Source of the DNA: Nematostella vectensis
Lineage: Eukaryota; Cnidaria; Anthozoa; Actiniaria; Edwardsiidae
DNA length: 64,000 nucleotides
Reading direction: 5' to 3'
Assembly: GCF_932526225.1 (NCBI RefSeq)
Contig: NC_064042.1
Location: 10,244,540-10,308,539, forward strand
Each line of letters opens with the position of its first letter. Position 1 is the first letter of the stretch. Positions 1 through 11,499 of the stretch are shown in pieces. The notes below the pieces were generated by a model. It worked only from the letters and a program-made list of their open reading frames with translations, did no database searches and was not told the origin of the DNA. The position numbers and the translations under genes are program-made.

Positions 1-804
1 AATTACTGGGGGGCATTTTTGCAAACTCTGGGCTAAAAATGTTTTGTCCCCCTCAAATCCAAGCCCAAAAATCGTGCCCCCCCCCGCCTCCACTTATTTA
101 TATTCAATGATTATATGTCTTTACAACCACAGAGCCACAGAGACTTGATATATTGAATGTAACTGAGAATAACCTTTTACTAAAATATAGATCAGCTAGC
201 ATGGCAATTTTGTCTTTTTTAATTTAAGTATGAATCTTCACTTCGCTAGTTTAAGAGTGACAAATAGATGAACAACATATACCTGTGTCGCTAGAAAACG
301 ACTACGTCGTCGACGAGTCTAGGTTTCGCAACATTTTAATGTATTTGTTTTGTTCAACTGATTAGAACAGGCAGGCGCCGAATTAATTCTGGTTTTAATA
401 TATTAATGAGCAAGAACGTCATTGTTCAAATGTAAATTTTTTTCAGTTCACAATGTTTCCTCTATTATATACTTAGTTCAATATTGTTCAGGAACCAATC
501 TTGTATTTATATAAATATATTTTGAGAATCCCTCTAATGGTTGACAGACAAAGACCCAAAAATGTGACCACCCTTTAATGACAGCCCCAAAAATGTGACC
601 TCCCCCCCAAAAAAAAAAAATTGGCGCCCTAAAAGACATAGCCTCCCTACATATTTGCCGCCCCCCCCCCCCCCCAGTAATAAATGACCGCTCCCTTAGT
701 CGCAGAGGCGTACAACATAAGACTTCAGCCCTGTGTTGATTCATAAATTTCAGGAAATGGTATAACGAGACTAAGAGTAATAACCTCTATCCATTTGTTT
801 GCAG
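1..804. other. Intron/upstream part of array gene 1 with C- and A-tracts
   Basis: By comparison with genes 2-4 this stretch is the 3' part of the intron between the second exon (outside the window) and exon A at 805. It contains C-runs at about 77-84 and 661-675 and an A-run at 609-620, whose lengths differ between the units. I see no exon in it. The short minus-strand frame over 478-744 has a Gly/Pro run made only by the C-tract. Confidence 0.7.
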
Positions 805-3800
805 AGTTTCGGGACAGAAGAATTGGATACGCTCGGGAGCCTACACGCCCAGATGATGTATTTAGATGTAATATAACAGGTGAGTAAAGATTTCACCTGA
901 CATATAACCACCAAGATAATCTATATACATATAGTACAACACGCAGAGATGATTGATTTTTTGCCATTAAAAACTCTGAAAATTTAAATACGAGAATAAG
1001 TAACCTGTGTCTATTTTATTTCTTTGCAGAGTTTCGGGACAGAGGGATTGGATACGAGCGGCAGCCTTCCCTTCCCTTTTACGTGTATAAGAACACAACC
1101 TACACGCCAGGTGAGTAATGAAATCAAATAAGTCATATAACCTTACCCTTTGACGTGTATAACACTATCTTTACGACAGGTGCAAATGGTGTTATACACC
1201 TCACCGGGAAGTTACGTGTATAATACTACACTAGTCGCCTGTATGTCAGCAGATGATATGACATCTGGTCGGTGGACACGTCGTCTTATACTATAACATG
1301 AGTGATTGACTCAAAAACTTTTACACTTGTCTCCTTGCTGATCATTTCTGTATTTTATATTGTAATTGAACTTTGTTTATGTTGCTGATCTATTTGTTTT
1401 GTTTTAATCGTAGTCGGGCTGGTTCCGAAGGTAACCGCCCTAGCTGTAATCCCACCTGCACCGGAAGTAGTACCGCCATGGTGCAATCCTTTTTTCGTGT
1501 CGTTTGTCGTCATGGCGACCATGGTCACGGTAGCTGTTTTAGCAGTCAACTGGGACAGCGGAGACCAAACTGATGACGATAAAGAAGACGAGAACAAGAT
1601 GTCTTCCGACTTGAGGATCTGCCTGATGAAGGTGAGTACTGAGATGAATGTACAGTACCACGTCTGGTCTCTTTGCGAGTTCCAGGAAGAGGCGTTGGAG
1701 GGCGGAGGGAGGGGGGAGGGGGGTCGAAGCAGTACTACGTAAGTGCCAAAAAACACTGTAGGACTTTTAGAAGTTGTTGTATCTAATAATAATACTTGAA
1801 GGATATTCACTCAGAATAGCTGCAGAAGCAAAAGCTGTAGAAGGGCAAGTATTGCAAGTATATCACGTATATGACAATTAGGGCGTCCGCTGTACAATAT
1901 CTAGGGCCAGATACATATTACCAACTGTTTGTCCCGAAGACTGTTATTCAAAGTATGTTTTTAGATAGCGAAAATATATCAAGAAAAAGGAGAGTAGGAA
2001 AATGGTTAGGGTTAGTTTAAGAGAGTAGTTATAACTTGGGAAGGGAATTGTGTTGAAGTTACATTTTGCTTTACAGGAACAAGGCGCGCCTTCAGCAACG
2101 TTCCACCCCCTGGCGAGTTGCGCCGAAAATGATCTGTGCAGTAAACAGACCCAAGACTTAGACAAAAGGGTAAAACTCGAAGAAAAGGAAGTTCAAGCAT
2201 TAGTTCCTCCTCGTGCGCGGTGTGAGTCCAGATCACCTCCTGTCATGGGCACCAAGTCCATCGCGAAAATGGCTTCAGTGTCATATGAAGATGCGTCGCC
2301 AATCAAACACGCGGTTATCCTTTCTAACGCTCTGAGTGCTTGGCGGTCAATTCCAATCGTCTTGGACGCTCTTTTTCCAGGCACTGTAGCACCAAACCGC
2401 TGTAGATCAACCAGCGCTGCTTCGATTACCAGTGACTTGACGATCCTCACAGCACCACCATCCGGGAGCTCCAGAATATTATTACCCGCAGGGCAACAAG
2501 AGCCTTTGCTACCAAGAGTTAATGAAGAGGAAGCACTAACTGTCAGTAAACAGCTAGCAGCCAAATCACTTGCATCAGTGAAGGGCCCAGAACCAACTCA
2601 GCCCATGGGGAAGGAGAGACAATTTAAGCCCGAGTACACCATGGGCTTGCTAGCAGTACTGGCTAGAGTAAAAAGCCGTGTTAACCGCCTGACGTCGTCC
2701 AACAGCAGCACCATTGATGGAAATCGACTACTACCAATGAAGACCGCTGCACTCGGTTTCGCTGAATTTGGCACTGCCTTGTCGCCTGTTCTGATGTTCA
2801 ATATCAGAAGAAAAGACCATGATGAGAACTCCGCCCTTCATGAATCAACTTTACAGATGTCCAAAACTGTTTCGGCTGCTATGTCGACAGCACACGTGAA
2901 CATCTTAGCCAACAGCCGCACTGCCACTGTTGCATCCTTTAAGAACGTGGAGACGGAGTTACAGCAAAAGGATGCTTCCAGTGACAATTATAACAAAAGT
3001 ATCAGCAGCAGTAGGGATATCGGTGGTCACATGTTGAGGACCGTGAGTCGTCCATTGTCGGCGCCAATGCCAAGACGCTCTACATCTATCAGTGACCTTG
3101 CACGTGATTTGCCGACCCCGAGGCAAGCTGCTCACTCAGTATCACTCCCAGACCTGACCATGGTGCAAACACCAGCTCGGTTTTCTGATGATGAACAAGC
3201 AAAACCATCTAAGCTGCGACTTGATGCACCAAAACCTCAATCGGCGCTGGTGACGTCGACAAAAACCAAGGCAATAGAGCCACAGTCAGTGATGGTTTCC
3301 AAGCCTTCTTCTGCTTCTGCTTCCCCCAGCAACACCTACAGAACCCAAAACACTGATCAGGTTAAGTCTGGCTCGTCTATCCATGCTCCCACAAGCAATG
3401 AAGACATAATCAAGGCAATGTCTTCTTCTGCTACTTCTCCCAAGACCACTGAGCGCTTTGCTTCCAAACCTGAGGTGAAGGACGCGTGTGAAACTGAAAG
3501 TCCTTCACTTCTAACCGCATATGACATCCAAGAAAAAATAAACAGCCTCTCAATGCATGCCAAAGAGACACGAACTCAGAAGAGGAGGAGACGTCGAGAA
3601 AAGGCTAAGCTATATGCCAGCTTGCGAGCTCTGTCGAATGACACAACGCCAGCCAACGACAGCAAGGCTGATAATACGCAGGCTAGCGTCACTGAGATTG
3701 ATGAGGATGTTACCACCACTGTTGCATTCTTTAAGAACGTGAAGACGAAGTTACAGCAAAAGGATGCCTCAAGTGGCAATGATAACGAAAGTGTCAATAG

Positions 3801-4848
3801 TAGTAGGGATATCGGTGGTCACATGTTGAGGATCGTGAGTCGTCCATCGTCGGCGCCAATTCCAAGACGCTCTACATCTATCAGTGACCTTGCACGTGAT
3901 TTGCCGACCCCGAGGCAAGCTGCTCACTCAGTATCACTCCCAGACCTGACCATGGTGCAAACTCCAGCTCGGTTTTCTAATGGTGAACAAGCAAAATCAT
4001 CTAAGCTGCGACTTGATGCACCAAAACCTCAATCGGCGCTGGTGACGTCGACAAAAACCAAGGCAGTAGAGCCACAGTCAGTGATGGCTTCCAAGCCTTC
4101 TTCTGCTTCTGCTTCCCCCAGCAACACCTACCGAACCCAAAACACTGATCAGGTTAGGTCTGGCTCGTCTATCCATGCTCCCACAAGCAATAAAGACAGA
4201 ATCAAGGCAGTGTCTTCTTCTGCTATGGCTCCAAAAACATCTGAGCGTTTTACTACCAAGCCTGGTTCGTCTATCGATGCTCCCACAGGCAATAAACACA
4301 GAATCAAGGCAGTGTCTTCTTCTGTTACAGCTTCCAAGACATCTGAGCATTTTGCTACCAAGCCTGGTTCGTCTATCGATGCTCCTACAGGCAATAAACA
4401 CAGAATCAAGGCAGTGTCTTCTCCGTCGGGTTTGTCTTTACATGCTCTTCCAAGAAACATAGACAGAACAAGTTCTAGTAAATCAATCTCTTCGAAGCGT
4501 TCAAGCGACTCAGGCCCTTCAGCATACACGCTAAGGGTGATAAGGGAGAACCTCAGGACCAGCAGCCTTTCAGTGACGCCCCCAGAAAGGAGCCTTCAGA
4601 CGCCTGTACCACCGAAACCAACTGAAGCACAAAAAAGAAAAGCACGCAGGGTGAAGCTGGAGATGTACCTTAGCATGAGCTTGAATACTCAAGGGGTTCA
4701 TAGAAGAGGGTCATCTAATACACCAAGTGCTGCTAAACGCCCAATCAAAATGACTGAAGATGCATTCCCGACGACGGGAACAAGTGGCGGGCGTCAGAAA
4801 GCCACGGTTATTGATAGAGCAGATGCATCGAAGTGTCCCACTGGCTAG
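805..4848 (+). CDS. Array gene 1: single-pass membrane protein with long repetitive tail (5' end outside window)
   Basis: This is an unrecognised family; see gene 2 for the full architecture. Exons in the window are 805-879, 1030-1110, 1414-1631 and 2077-4848, all with AG/GT borders and compatible phases (1,1,0). The signal-peptide exon and second exon must lie left of base 1. The first two exons encode the paired EFRDRxIGY segments, each with an N-glycosylation sequon (NIT, NTT). The third encodes the membrane helix (about 19 residues starting FFVSFVV) followed by an acidic stretch, and the last encodes 923 residues of Ser/Thr/Lys-rich tail ending at TAG 4846-4848. The 34-residue repeat array is only two full units plus a truncated third, because about 40 bp are missing after 4421. 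One Ser is changed to Phe at the start of the second long internal repeat (AFFKNV, near 3728). The frame is open throughout, so it is probably functional if its 5' exons are intact. Confidence 0.75.
4156..4422 (+). repeat. Coding 102-bp minisatellite, gene 1 (about 2.6 units)
   Basis: Units start at 4156, 4258 and 4360 with exact 102-bp spacing. Each encodes a 34-residue segment of the type K(S/P)GSSI(H/D)APT, then RIKAVSSS, then KTSE-F. The third unit breaks after KAVSS and continues directly with PSGLSLHALP, so its last third and the degenerate boundary seen in the other genes are deleted in frame. Confidence 0.93.
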
Positions 4849-5044
4849 AGACTCCCGTCACCCTCTGGACTTAAACGCCCTCAGAAATAAGATAGAACTA
4901 TGTACCTGGACCTGTTCATATAACTTTTACAACACTCTCAGGAATTAGGCTAGAACTCCATTATCAACCTATTCATATAGTTTCATATTACCCGTTCTCT
5001 ATATGCCTTTTATTTTATGCTTATTTTTTATCCACTTGCAAACT

Positions 5045-5050
5045 AATAAA
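5045..5050 (+). terminator. Poly(A) signal AATAAA, gene 1
   Basis: A canonical AATAAA lies about 200 bp after the stop codon, followed by a T/G-rich stretch (ttgtcttttgttttt). It is conserved in all four units (17628, 31487, 44202). Confidence 0.55.
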
Positions 5051-6132
5051 CACTATTTCCGTTTAATCCTTTGTCTTTTGTTTTTATATGCTACTCTGAG
5101 AGAGGTTTGGAAATCCTAGAGGCTGCACACGGAAATTGCCACCCTCATGTTGCAGAGGCGTTCACGTTTCAGGATTCATGTATAGACCAATCGCCTCTAG
5201 CCCCTCGCGAAGCCGAGTTGTCTGTTTTCGTGCTGAAAACCAAGAGAACCTGGAAAAGACAATTCTTTAGAACATTCTTTGGAGATAAAAAAGGCTTTTA
5301 ATGCCGATGATTTTTTGTTGGACTTTCAGAAGGCTAGGGAAATGTTTGAGCTTCATACGTGGTTTTAGCAGTCTGAATCCGCAAGACCACTGGCGAGTTA
5401 AGCATGCATTGACTGAGGTAAAGTAAGGTAATTAATTCTCAAGTGAATCAGCAGTTGTTAGATTTGATAGTAACACTGTAGTTATAAGTTATAATAGCTA
5501 TGTAAGGACCTTTGGTATAAATCACAATCAGTTAAATCAATCGACATTTTAATGAACAATTTCTCAGCAATTTATATATTTAGATATTTACTAAATAATC
5601 TTACAATTTTTATGCTTTGAAAGTCCTTGATCTGAATTGTGTAAAGAATGTTTCTGTAGGCTATAAACCCTTTGCAAATCAGACTCTCAATCCAATCTAT
5701 TCTACGATAAAATTATATCAATCAAGTTTTAGACATTCAAAACCAAACTTTTAACCGCAAGTTGGATATAGACTTTAATTAGCAGATTTTTCATCTAAAG
5801 CGTACATCGCATAATGATGTTGAGATAATAACTATACACTAAAACATTTTGTGCCACAAAAAATGATGCCTGGTAATCTCAATAAAAAAAATTCAATAAA
5901 TAATAAAAAGTTAATATAATAAAAAATAATTATTTTATAATATAATTATAAAAATACTTTATACCTTAATAAATATCTTATGAAATATTGTACTATAACT
6001 TTGAGAAGATCACAAAGCTTAAGAAATACACCAATTTAAAAATTCATGGTGCTCCATTTTCCTAAACACGCCTTGCAAGATTCGAGGGATGCAGACTCTT
6101 GTATATGAGGACAAATAAAAAATTCCAAAAAT

Positions 6133-6620
6133 TCACGCACTAGACTCGCGGTAAAGAAAATGGGCATACCAGAGGGACTTCAGAATGTGAGGGGACGGGA
6201 AAAATATTCCAACTAAAAAATCATCGATCATAAAAGAGGACGCCATGGACTCGAGGCAACCCCTCCGCAACCCCTTAATAAAATCCATCACCCGTTTATC
6301 CCCAATAATCGCCATACGCTCGGTCTTAGGGAACTGTCTCGTCACTACTATTCACTTCCGAGTCTTCTTAAACTGTAAAGACCCCTTCCACTCTTTCTAT
6401 TAACCGTCCCGTTTCCGTCACCAAAGTTTGTCTTGAGGTACTTGTCCTGGAATTGTCTCTCCTTGAACTCGGAGGCCCCCCCGTACAGGCAGTACAGCTA
6501 GGGTTACGCTCGGCGGGTGGCTGGACCAGACAGTGGGGGAGGGACTAGCCAATTGATGGTTTTACCGAGGGGGAAGTTCAGATCGTCCAGAAATTCTTCA
6601 AATGTTGAAATGACTGGCTG
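6133..6620 (-). other. Possible decayed coding segment on the minus strand of the spacer
   Basis: Read on the minus strand, this part gives broken but protein-like stretches, for example STFEEFLDDLNFPLGKTIN (from about 6610), EFKERQFQDKYLKTNF (about 6460-6415) and ERMAIIGDKRVMDFIKG (about 6320-6270). They are separated by stops and lie in different frames. In units 2 and 3 the last stretch is interrupted by a stop, at 'taaataaaatcc' on the plus strand. I do not recognise the peptide. It may be a gene relic or old transposon coding sequence carried along by the duplications, or chance. Confidence 0.2.
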
Positions 6621-8279
6621 AGATTCAAAGAGAATGAGTTTTAGGTAATTAGGTTCTCCTGGTATTAAGTAATACTGCGAAACGATTCTTTTCGGGTAAG
6701 TAAGCCTTCGCTAATACATATTTTGCTTAGAACGGTTTTTCTTTTCTTTTTTACATCACTTTGGGCAATTAAGCTGTGTTCTTTTCTGGGATATGACACG
6801 CTGGCACTAGGGCATACTGTGGCCTCCCCCGTTTGTCACCATATCAAGAAAATTCAGCCAAAAACAGAAAACACGCTACAAGAATTTGACGTTTTTGCCC
6901 TAAATAAATAACACATACATAATTTCTATTAAAGTTCACGAAATATTCATTCATTCATTCATAGCGGAGCCAAGCGCGGCCGCAGGCCGCGCGCGTAGCC
7001 CCATAGGCATAGAAATATGGTATAGGTATGCGACTTGGTTTTTGTGGTCATCGCGCGGGTACCCTGTGGTGTCACTCGCCAGCCAGCCAGTCAGTCAGCC
7101 GCGCGACTCTCAGGCCCCACTCGGCACCGAAATGGCGACTAAATACAATCACGGAGCAAGGGAAAAAGTTCTTGTCGATTATGCGATGATTATTTATTTT
7201 GCCTCAAATTTTGTGACTTAAGGATAAAGTCAACTAGAGGAGATCTACTAACATTCATTCACGCCAATATTTATCTGGTTTTAGCTAGTAAATTTAAGCA
7301 AGTAACAGTTCACATTAAAAAGCGAACAGAACCACAAGAAAGCGACAAAAAAAAACAATGCAAGGTGAGTTTTGGAAGAGGATTTGTATTGTCTATTGCG
7401 GATATGACAGTTATTAGGCTTTTTGTTGTCCTTTTTGTATGCTTTGAGAATGCGAGTACTCAACTTAGTAATCAAATTATTTGAGCATAACAGGTTTTGT
7501 TTTGACATTCTTCGTTTTATCTATATTCTTGATTGTGTTGAATAAAATACAATACAACAAAAACTGGAATTCGTCTTTAATAAGACTTCTTCAGGGCAGA
7601 TTGATTGTGTTGAGATATTTCATAAAGGCTAACAAATATCGTGTTGAATTTGTCAAATACTGCTAAAGAAGACCTATCTTGTATTTATATCCTGTGCTCT
7701 TAATCCTAAAAAGATACATATCCTTAGAAGATACCGCAGCTGTTTCAACGTACAAGAGAAAATTTCCTTACCGAGGATAAAAAAAACCCTATTTTCAATA
7801 TGTATTGTTGTTATTGTCTGCATCTTGCATCTCATGTGGTTATTTTTTTTTCAAATAGTTGTGGAAAATTAGTTAGATTATAAATGGCTTGATAAAAAGA
7901 TTGTTTTGAAAGAAATAATAAATAATTGTTTTCACTCTTTTATGAACCAGGAACTACCTGAGGGCCAAGATGAATGCTAAAGACTGGAAGACATGAGAAT
8001 TAAAAATCATGTCTTGAAGAGAACAGTAGGATGTTCTTATTCACTTGTCATTTGATACCCCCACACCCATGGTCCCAGGGAAGGGTGGGGGATTCAACTT
8101 TAATAAAAGCCTGTTTCCAAGTTAAGAGTCAAAAACAGTCAATACCACCACCCCTCTTGACATATTCTGGTTAAAAAGTGGTCTAAAACCCCACATTAAC
8201 CCCTGACTTCTGTGGGACCATAAGGGAGGGGGCACAAATGACTAGTTCATTACTATGTGATTCAGCAGTACACACTCAT

Positions 8280-9605
8280 AGGTTTCTTTAGAACAAGATA
8301 CTTATATAATATAAAACTAAAAACAAACTTTTGCTTTTTAAATAATAAATCTGTTAATAATAAAACAGTTTTCTATCAACCTAAAGATAATGGGAAAGGG
8401 GATATTTTAGAAAAGTACTAAATATAATTATCACATTAACATTATTGTTATTATATTTTCTTTTCAGACATTTAAGGAAGAGTCATATTTCTTTCTTTTT
8501 CTTCTCCCTGTTGACTATTTTTATGCAATTGATGCTCTTTGCTATTTCCCCTCTACACCAAAAATAAATTAATAAACAGATTTGATTTTTAAATGAGAAA
8601 TTTTCATTTATTACTTTCACTTATATTTTCTTTTTAGGATTTTCTTTTCAAGTCTCTTGCCCATTACATTTATTTTAGTTGTTTAGATTTATTTCATTGG
8701 AATAGTTAGATCCAGGGTTTCTCAAAACACCAAAATATAATGCATTACTAGATGTATATTTGTAGATATTAATTCCCATGGGGATGAAAAATCACCACTT
8801 AAAATGGTACATTAAATCTTCAGCATTGCATCTTATCTAAAATTGTGCCTGACACTATATTCCATCTTTGAAATCCTGTTTCATCCATTGTTCTTCGCAA
8901 GAACAAAGCTTGTCAGAATGTAGCTTTACAAATGTACATTAATGGAACTTTTATTAAGGGGAAGGGTTTTTTAGGGCAAGATACTTAAACTTTATAACAC
9001 TAGCAACAACCTTCTTTTTCAATAATAGAATTCTGTTCACATAGCTTGGATAGCAAAGACATGGCCTCTTTAGAGGACTGTGGTGGTGAAAGGGTTAAGA
9101 TAATGGGGAAGGGGAAATGTCAAGAAATGCTCAATCAAATTATTTTCATTACTGTTATATTTTTTTCACCAAACCTTTCAAGTAGAGTCAATTCACTTTA
9201 TATCTCCGTCGATTATTTTTTAGTCAATTGATATTCTTTGATTCCTCTCTACCCCAAACATAGATCAATGAAAGGGTTTGGTTTGAAATTAGAAGTTAGC
9301 ATTTTCAATCTGTTTTTTCTTCATTGCATTCATTTGGGAGTAGGCCACCAACAACAAGGCCACAATTTGGTAAAGTGGGGTGCACCAATATGTAATGCAT
9401 GAAAGGAGATATATTTTTGGATTTTAATTTCCAGACATTTTTCTGAATATTCGGTCCAATGAAGGAGAGAATCGCCACTAAATCAATACATAAAAATCAC
9501 AGTATGGCATCTAAACAGTCTAAATATATTATTTCGAATCTTTGGAATGCTGTTACATCTATGACATTTTCTGCACAAGGGCAAAGCTTGTGGGAGTATT
9601 GTTTT
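8280..9605. repeat. Degenerate internal duplication of about 650-700 bp in the spacer (unit 1 instance)
   Basis: Landmarks recur in the same order: 'caagatacttatataat' (8296) and 'caagatacttaaacttt' (8978); 'gataatgggaaagggg' (8387) and 'gataatggggaagggg' (9100); 'caattgatgctctttg' (8526) and 'caattgatattctttg' (9224); 'aagaacaaagcttgtc' (8898) and 'aagggcaaagcttgtg' (9577). The two arms are clearly diverged, far more than the tandem units are, so this duplication predates the array. It is also present in units 2 and 3. Confidence 0.6.
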
Positions 9606-9617
9606 GATTAAAAAAAA

Positions 9618-9694
9618 GATACAGTCGAACCTCTATTAAGCGGTCACCCTCGGGACTTAGCTTAGTGACCGCTTAATAGAGGTTCGACTGTATC
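9618..9694. mobile_element. Pogo-like palindromic MITE remnant (unit 1)
   Basis: The segment is an almost perfect hairpin: gatacagtcgaacctctatt on the left, its reverse complement on the right, and a short loop around 'cctcgggacttagctta'. Termini of the form TA-CAGTCGAACCTCTATTAAGCGG are typical of pogo/Tigger-type Tc1-mariner relatives, with TA as the target. In units 2 (23359-23433) and 3 (36065-36140) the right arm is altered, ending in a repeated 'gaccgcttaatagaggtt' without the terminal 'cgactgtatc'. Confidence 0.6.
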
Positions 9695-9879
9695 TTAATA
9701 GAGGTTTCGCTATTTTCGCCCCTAAATTAGCGTAAATCGAGTTGTAATTATACATAAGAACTTTTTATTATAATAAACAACAGTAACAATCATGTTAGCC
9801 CTAAGACGGGGCCTGGTGCATTCCAATTTGATCCAGAAATGTTTGAAACCGCCAAAATAAATCGATATGTATTGTCGTA

Positions 9880-9947
9880 TGCAGGGGGGGTGGGTGGGGC
9901 ACGTGCCCTCAGTGCCCCAACTCCTGCTACGGCCTGCAGAATGTTTC
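9880..9947 (-). mobile_element. Dispersed GC-rich repeat fragment (unit 1; also 23617-23688 and 36324-36392)
   Basis: The segment reads 'gcaggggggg...ggggcacgtgccctcagtgccccaa' and ends 'tgctacggcctgcag'. Its reverse complement (ggccgtagcagg, then ggggcactgagggcacgtgcc) matches the element at 54039-54222 inside the GCC2-like gene, so it is a dispersed element inserted before the array duplicated. The internal G-run differs between units: interrupted in unit 1, about 26 G in unit 2, about 20 in unit 3. Confidence 0.5.
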
Positions 9948-10738
9948 TATAGGTAGATTTGTAGATTTGTATATTTTCGTTCCTTGTAAGACACTTTCAT
10001 CGATGCCACGATGTGAGCAGGCGCCGCCATATCAAACATATCCCCCACGGATAGTGTCCTTCGTATGTATTGCCTTATATGGTCATTCATGCCCATATTT
10101 AGAAGAGCTAAAGTTTCCCCGTTCCCTGATCTACAGAAAAAATGGTGAAAAATACTGATCAATTTGCCTGTCAATTTGACACTCGAGGCAAAAGTTTGTC
10201 AAGAAAAACTTGATCGCTTGGTCAAATCCTTTTCTTAAAAACAGTCCATAGACCCAGGCCTCCAAGAGATTGACCGACCGTGTTAGAAGGTCACCAAAAT
10301 ATTGATATGGCTGGGAAATCTTTGTAAGATCGATATGGAATGGAACATCGATAAATTATTTTGAGAATTACCAAACTCTGCGGTATCCGCTGCTAACTTA
10401 GCTCCAGCAAAAAGGCCTACTGCTCTGTACCTTATAAACCTTATGATGAATGGCACCTTTTTCACTGTCAAACACATAGGGTGCAAAACTTTCAATTATT
10501 GAAAAATTTCCAGTTTGAGATTCGATCTACTGCTACAATTCGTAGATGTGGTTCCGGTTTCTCCACCACCAAGGTGGTGGCCAGGGATGAAATGGTGTCC
10601 AGGCGCTCACCCCTAACTACGCGTCTTCTTTAAAAAATTTATTACAGATTCCCGTCTTTGAAGGATCGTCCGATAACTAATTCAATAGGGCGACGGGCGA
10701 TTCACGATGTCAGCAAAAGGATGCCTCATGATCATAGA

Positions 10739-11229
10739 TTATATTATATTATATTATATTATATTATATTATATTATATTATATTATATTATATTATATT
10801 ATATTATATTATATTATATTATATTATATTATATTATATTATATTATATTATATTATATTATATTATATTATATTATATTATATTATATTATATTATATT
10901 ATATTATATTATATTATATTATATTATATTATATTATATTATATTATATTATATTATATTATATTATATTATATTATATTATATTATATTATATTATATT
11001 ATATTATATTATATTATATTATATTATATTATATTATATTATATTATATTATATTATATTATATTATATTATATTATATTATATTATATTATATTATATT
11101 ATATTATATTATATTATATTATATTATATTATATTATATTATATTATATTATATTATATTATATTATATTATATTATATTATATTATATTATATTATATT
11201 ATATTATATTATATTATATTATATTTTAT
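10739..11229. repeat. (ATATT)n satellite, unit 1
   Basis: About 98 head-to-tail copies of the pentanucleotide ATATT run with essentially no interruption, entered after 'catgatcatag' and left at 'ttttatttttagggctcc'. The apparent open frames here (YYIIL repeats) are only the translation of this satellite. It lies about 180 bp upstream of the promoter-like block of gene 2. Confidence 0.97.
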
Positions 11230-11412
11230 TTTTAGGGCTCCAGATATATCCTTGTTTGTTTTGGCAAGGATTTTCAGCCCTCCCACTCTAAAATGGTCTC
11301 CGCGGTCCCTGGCTAATGGCTCGGGCGAAGCGTCGTGTTGAAGACGGCATATTTATGCTTTCTCACTTTCCTAATATGGTGCGCGCGTGGTCAGAGCCCT
11401 TGCGCGCGTGCG

Positions 11413-11448
11413 TGACGTCATGGCCGCTGGTGACGTGATAATGCAAAT
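11413..11448 (+). promoter_or_regulatory. Promoter-like block: two CRE motifs and an octamer, gene 2
   Basis: TGACGTCA (11413-11420), TGACGTGA (11431-11438) and the octamer ATGCAAAT (11441-11448) are clustered 52-87 bp upstream of the ATG at 11500, just after a GC-rich stretch with repeated GCGCGC. These are the consensus sites for CREB/ATF-type bZIP factors and POU-domain factors. The same cluster precedes genes 3 and 4. That this is the core promoter is inferred from its position; no TATA box is evident. Confidence 0.5.
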
Positions 11449-11499
11449 TAGAATAGAAATCAAAGAGACCCAAGCTAGCTTGCAAGCTACAGATCTGCG

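Larger units (their letters stand above)
4849..10738. other. Unit 1 spacer: 3' UTR and mostly non-coding DNA
   Basis: After the 3' UTR (to about 5060) I find no convincing gene. The stretch holds an AT-rich block (5880-5960), a minus-strand segment with decayed coding character (6133-6620), a CATT microsatellite (6945-6962) followed by a short GC-rich patch, a degenerate internal duplication (8280-9605), a pogo-like hairpin (9618-9694) and part of a dispersed GC-rich element (9880-9947). Small frames such as 6723-6911 and 7481-7666 start with TTG rather than ATG and show no codon constraint between units. Confidence 0.6.

Noticed and set aside
2003-2018. Telomere-like 'ggttagggttag'
   Set aside because: Fewer than two repeat units, inside an intron and copied in every array unit; not a telomeric tract.
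6723-6911. Small frame MLRTVFLF... repeated in each unit (19304, 33161, 45912)
   Set aside because: It starts at TTG, has no ATG, no splice partner and no evident constraint beyond being copied with the unit.
10739-11229. CRISPR-like or origin-like direct repeat array
   Set aside because: The satellite has no spacers and the setting is eukaryotic; it is simple-sequence DNA.
10658-11341. Open frames of 194-474 codons encoding YYIIL or YHIIS repeats (also 23890-25314 and 37245-38107)
   Set aside because: They are translations of the ATATT/ATATC satellite, open in several frames at once, with no other gene signal.
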